DNA from: an uncultured Eubacteriales bacterium
GTDB taxonomy: Bacteria > Bacillota > Clostridia > Oscillospirales > Acutalibacteraceae
Assembly: GCA_934445015.1 (NCBI GenBank)
Contig: CAKSDJ010000019.1
Coordinates: 1-25,757, forward strand
Reading direction: 5' to 3'
DNA: 25,757 nt
Position numbers and translations under genes: made by a program. The notes beneath the pieces are model-generated. The model was not told the DNA's origin, made no database searches, and saw nothing but the letters and a program-made list of their open reading frames with translations. Below, piece by piece: positions 22,958-25,757 of the stretch (the first letter of the stretch is position 1; the number at the start of each line of letters is the position of its first letter).

Positions 22958-24454
22958 TCACTTGTCAAGCGGTTTCATGGTCGGGAAGAGGATTACTTCT
23001 CTTATAGAATCCGAGTTTGTAAGAAGCATTACCGCTCTGTCTATACCTATGCCCATACCACCTGTAGGAGGCATACCGTATTCCATAGCGGTAAGAAAAT
23101 CCTCGTCAAGCATTTCCGCTTCATCGTCACCGCGTTCGCGGAGTTCCAACTGCTTTTCAAATCTTTCGCGCTGAACAATGGGGTCGTTAAGTTCGGAATA
23201 AGCGTTGGCAAGTTCGCTGTGGCATATAAACAATTCAAATCTTTCGGTAAGCCTCGGATCGGCAGGTGACGCTTTTGTGAGCGGCGATACTTCAACAGGA
23301 TACATTGTAATAAAAGTAGGCTGAATAAGTTTTTCTTCTACTTTTTGGTCAAAGCAGGCATAAAGCGCGTTGCCCCAGGTTTTATCGGCAGTGTCGGCAA
23401 GTTCAACACCTATACTTTCGGCAGCTTTTACAGCCTCGGCATCATCGATAACAGCGCCAAAATCAATGCCGGCATATTCTTTGACTGCGTCAACCATTGT
23501 AAGTCTGCGCCAGCCGGGTGTAAGGTCAATGTTTTCGCCAAGCCATTCTACTTGATATGTGCCCAGAATTTCTTTTGCAGCGCCGGATATTATGCCTTCG
23601 CAAATATCCATCATATCATGAAAATCAGCATACGACTGATAAAGTTCAACAGTTGTAAACTCGGGGTTGTGTTTCGGGTCCATACCTTCATTTCTGAATA
23701 TACGGCCTATTTCATAAACACGTTCCATACCGCCTACAATAAGTCTTTTGAGCGGCAATTCAGTGGCAATACGCATATACATAGGTATATTCAGTGTGTT
23801 ATGATGCGTAACAAACGGGCGTGCTGCAGCGCCGCCTACAATTGTGTTAAGCACGGGTGTTTCAACCTCAATGTAGTTCATATTGTCAAGATAATTGCGC
23901 ATAAACTTAATGAACTGTGAGCGTATTGCAAAATTGCGTTTAACGTTTGGGTTCATTATTAAATCAACATAACGCTGACGGAAGCGAAGGTCACTGTTTG
24001 TAAGACCGTGAAATTTTTCAGGCAGGGGAAGCAGTGATTTTGCAAGAATTTCAATATGATTTGCATGAACCGAAATTTCCTCGGTCTGTGTTTTAAAAAC
24101 AAAACCCTTAACACCTATTACATCGCCGATATCCCATTTTTTAAATGCTGCGTATGTATCTTCGCCGACATCGTCACGGCGAACATAAAGCTGAATATCA
24201 CCCTCGCCGTCGCGCAGGGTTACAAAACTTGCTTTGCCCATAATTCTGCGGGCAACCATACGTCCTGCTACGCTTACGGTTTTATCCTTAAAATTCTCGT
24301 AATCGCCCTTTATTTGCATTGAATGTGCGTCAACATCGTATTTGGTTTTTACAAACGGGTCATTTCCGTTTTCTTTCATCGCATTAAGTTTATCGCGACG
24401 CACTTGTAAAATTTCACTTAGTTCCTGTGTTTGAGCATTGTTGTTTTCCTGCAT
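22958..24454 (-). CDS. lysS: Lysyl-tRNA synthetase, class II
   Basis: Charges tRNA-Lys. The 498-residue class II enzyme has an N-terminal OB-fold anticodon-binding domain (about 58-140) and a catalytic core. Motif 2 is GRIFRNEGMDPKHNPEFT (250-267), and motif 3 near the C-terminus contains GIGIDRAVMLL. The length matches bacterial LysS. The start at 24454 has AAGGGA upstream; the open extension to 24511 is not conserved-looking and would include that site. It follows greA, an order common in Firmicutes, with a terminator-like hairpin between the two. Confidence 0.95.
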   Translation of the reverse strand: MQENNNAQTQELSEILQVRRDKLNAMKENGNDPFVKTKYDVDAHSMQIKGDYENFKDKTVSVAGRMVARRIMGKASFVTLRDGEGDIQLYVRRDDVGEDTYAAFKKWDIGDVIGVKGFVFKTQTEEISVHANHIEILAKSLLPLPEKFHGLTNSDLRFRQRYVDLIMNPNVKRNFAIRSQFIKFMRNYLDNMNYIEVETPVLNTIVGGAAARPFVTHHNTLNIPMYMRIATELPLKRLIVGGMERVYEIGRIFRNEGMDPKHNPEFTTVELYQSYADFHDMMDICEGIISGAAKEILGTYQVEWLGENIDLTPGWRRLTMVDAVKEYAGIDFGAVIDDAEAVKAAESIGVELADTADKTWGNALYACFDQKVEEKLIQPTFITMYPVEVSPLTKASPADPRLTERFELFICHSELANAYSELNDPIVQRERFEKQLELRERGDDEAEMLDEDFLTAMEYGMPPTGGMGIGIDRAVMLLTNSDSIREVILFPTMKPLDK

Positions 24455-24483
24455 TTTGATTTGTCCCTTCATTTTATTGCCGT

Positions 24484-24515
24484 ATTTAAAAATGGGGCAG
24501 CCAAAGGCCAACCCC
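24484..24515 (-). terminator. Terminator-like hairpin between greA and lysS
   Basis: Minus-strand RNA can pair GGGG with CCCC and GCC with GGC across a UUU loop (24515-24494), followed by ATTTTTAAA. It begins 6 nt after the greA stop. The internal mismatch makes it weak, so it probably lowers rather than abolishes read-through into lysS, which has no visible promoter of its own. Confidence 0.5.
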
Positions 24516-24521
24516 GAAACA

Positions 24522-24995
24522 TTACTTTGAAATACCTAAAATTTTAAGTTTGATTTCACCCGCAGGCGCTTCAACTATTACGGTGTCGTTTATTTTGTGA
24601 CCCAAAAGCGCTTTGCCTACCGGAGATTCATCCGAAATTTTGTTTGTTGCAGGGTCCGCTTCGGTAGAACCTACAATGTGATACTCGACTTCTTCGTCGA
24701 ACTCTTCATCATAAACTTTAACTTTAACGCCTACCACAACACTTTTGGCAACGCCTTTAATATCTTTAATGATTTCGATGTTTTTGAGCATAGCCTCAAT
24801 TTCCACAATACGTGCTTCAATTTTAGCCTGTTCGTTTTTAGCGTCGTCATATTCGCTGTTTTCGGAAAGGTCGCCGTAACCGCGGGCTACTTTGATCTTT
24901 TCAGCAATGTCTTTGCGGCCTACCGTTTTCAGATGTTCAAGTTCATCCTGAAGTTTTTTAAGACCGTCGTCAGTTACCTTAATTGCCTTAGCCAA
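24522..24995 (-). CDS. greA: Transcription elongation factor GreA
   Basis: Rescues backtracked RNA polymerase by stimulating transcript cleavage. From TTG at 24995 it has 157 residues, the standard GreA length. It has an N-terminal coiled coil with the acidic tip GDLSENSEYDDAKNEQ and a C-terminal FKBP-like domain (SPVGKALLGHKINDTV). TTG is chosen because it gives the family-typical MAKAIKVT start and sits 10 nt after AAAGGTGG. An in-frame GTG at 25007 lies within that ribosome-binding site. Confidence 0.93.
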   Translation of the reverse strand: MAKAIKVTDDGLKKLQDELEHLKTVGRKDIAEKIKVARGYGDLSENSEYDDAKNEQAKIEARIVEIEAMLKNIEIIKDIKGVAKSVVVGVKVKVYDEEFDEEVEYHIVGSTEADPATNKISDESPVGKALLGHKINDTVIVEAPAGEIKLKILGISK

Positions 24996-25055
24996 ATCAA
25001 TAACCACCTTTTGATATATTACATATACTATGTATTTGCCAAATAGTCAAATGCC

Positions 25056-25084
25056 ATTATACAATTTTATTATTTGCATGTCAA
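25056..25084 (-). promoter_or_regulatory. Consensus promoter of greA-lysS
   Basis: TTGACA (25084-25079) and TATAAT (25061-25056) are separated by 17 bp on the minus strand, with a leader of about 50 nt before greA. Confidence 0.85.
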
Positions 25085-25112
25085 GTTTTATATTGTTAAA
25101 AATTAAATTGAC

Positions 25113-25142
25113 TTGACAATCTGCATACAATAATTATATACT
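25113..25142 (+). promoter_or_regulatory. Promoter of the glycosyl-phosphotransferase-like gene
   Basis: TTGACA (25113-25118) and TATACT (25137-25142) are separated by 18 bp on the plus strand, divergent from the greA promoter, with 28 bp between the two -35 boxes. The 5' leader is about 50 nt. A loose inverted repeat (ATCACC near 25175, GGTGTGAT before the ATG) could partly cover the ribosome-binding site. Confidence 0.7.
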
Positions 25143-25199
25143 AATATTCGAGAAATAATAATTTTATTTTGCGATCACCGCATTTTTTGAGGTGTGATA

Positions 25200-25757
25200 A
25201 TGAAAATACTTATGAAACTACGCAAAAGCATTATGCTTTTTGTAAAGATAATGATTGTTGCTGCGGTAACGGTCGGCTTTATCCAGATATGGATAACCAA
25301 CTATGTGGAATCGCTTTTCAGTAACAAGGGTAACTATGTTGTTATTTTTTCCTACGTTTTGCTTTTCAGCACTTTTTCATCACTGTACGGTGCCTTTAAA
25401 ATAGGTATATCCCGCATACACGAAATCATATACAGTTTCTCTCTGGCGGCAGTGTTTACAAATGCAGTTATGTATCTTGAGCTCAGTCTTATTGCCCGCG
25501 AAATGGTTGCTTTGCCGCCTATGATAGTCGGAATAATTTATCAGATAATTGTGCTGGCCCTTTGTTCGTTTTGTGCCAACACAATATATTTCAAACTTTA
25601 TCCGCCTCGCAGAGTAGTGGCAATATTCGGCAATGATGTATCGGGTTTTGAACTTATTAAAAAAATGGGTAAAATATCCGAAAGGTTTCAGGTCGAATGC
25701 GGACTTAATGTAAATCATACCGATATGGCACATATCAAGCGGCAAATTGATAAATAT
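25200..25757 (+). CDS. Membrane polyprenyl-phosphate sugar phosphotransferase-like protein, N-terminal part
   Basis: An open frame from ATG at 25200, with GAGGTG 7 nt upstream, runs off the right edge after 186 codons. Four hydrophobic segments lie at about 11-31, 46-63, 76-98 and 104-126. A cytosolic Rossmann-like segment then begins RRVVAIFGNDVSGFELIKKM (137-156). This layout is that of the N-terminal half of exopolysaccharide/WbaP-type polyprenyl glycosylphosphotransferases, which start lipid-linked polysaccharide synthesis. The catalytic C-terminal domain is outside the window, so the assignment rests on topology and the Rossmann segment only. It has its own divergent promoter and probably begins a surface-polysaccharide cluster to the right. 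Confidence 0.65.
   Translation, partial: MKILMKLRKSIMLFVKIMIVAAVTVGFIQIWITNYVESLFSNKGNYVVIFSYVLLFSTFSSLYGAFKIGISRIHEIIYSFSLAAVFTNAVMYLELSLIAREMVALPPMIVGIIYQIIVLALCSFCANTIYFKLYPPRRVVAIFGNDVSGFELIKKMGKISERFQVECGLNVNHTDMAHIKRQIDKY

Noticed and set aside
23345..23920. Open frame of about 190 codons on the plus strand inside lysS
   Set aside because: Antisense shadow of a highly conserved gene; Cys/Phe/Tyr-rich composition and no ribosome-binding site.
25380..25745. Open frame of 121 codons on the minus strand at the right edge
   Set aside because: It overlaps, on the opposite strand, the plus-strand membrane protein frame, which has a promoter, a ribosome-binding site and plausible transmembrane segments.
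1..25757. CRISPR array, insertion sequence, rRNA or replication origin
   Set aside because: No regularly spaced repeat-spacer units, transposase motifs, rRNA signatures or DnaA-box clusters were noticed. The only repeats are the tRNA-Pro blocks and the short operator-like and GTGGTC motifs.

Overview
The window looks like chromosomal DNA of an anaerobic Clostridia-type Firmicute, perhaps a gut Oscillospiraceae or Ruminococcaceae relative. The evidence is moderate-to-low GC, AAAGGAG/GGAGG ribosome-binding sites, a T-box leader, exact TTGACA-N17-TATAAT promoters, and O2-sensitive Fe-S dehydratases. The species cannot be named. Nearly every gene reads leftward (minus strand).

Layout from right to left. 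(1) 25200-25757 (+): the 5' end of a membrane polyprenyl-phosphate sugar-phosphotransferase-like gene, divergent from greA. (2) 25084-22905: greA and lysS, with their own promoter, a hairpin between them and a terminator after lysS. (3) 22777-21716: an AraC/GyrI-type regulator with a terminator. (4) 21611-8951: one long branched-chain amino acid operon, promoter - T-box (likely Ile specifier AUC) - ilvB-ilvN-ilvC-ilvD-(DUF815-type AAA+ ATPase)-ilvA-ridA-leuA-leuC-leuD-leuB - terminator. (5) 8931-347: a sulfur/one-carbon/Fe-S operon, promoter - putative operator - short leader peptide ending in Met-Cys-Leu-Cys-Met - metY-cysK-iscS-iscU-metF-(MetH activation subunit)-metH-Rrf2 regulator - terminator. 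(6) 305-1: a consensus promoter, a broken 5' fragment of tRNA-Pro(UGG), about 150 bp of spacer with GTGGTC repeats, and the 5' part of a second tRNA-Pro(UGG) that runs off the left edge.

How the genes work together. Operon 4 makes Ile, Val and Leu. IlvA supplies 2-ketobutyrate, RidA removes its reactive enamine/imine by-products, IlvBN/C/D form the shared pathway and LeuACDB the leucine branch. The T-box ties the whole set to tRNA charging. Operon 5 assimilates sulfide into homocysteine (MetY) and cysteine (CysK), draws sulfur from cysteine for Fe-S clusters (IscS, IscU), and methylates homocysteine to methionine (MetF, B12-dependent MetH with a separate reactivation subunit). It ends with a cysteine-bearing Rrf2 regulator that could sense Fe-S or cysteine status. 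LeuCD and IlvD are themselves Fe-S enzymes, so the two operons are linked functionally.

The most interesting item is the metY leader: a 22-codon ORF with a good ribosome-binding site and two Cys codons at its end, downstream of a perfect promoter and an 11-bp inverted repeat. This suggests cysteine-responsive leader-peptide control combined with Rrf2 repression.
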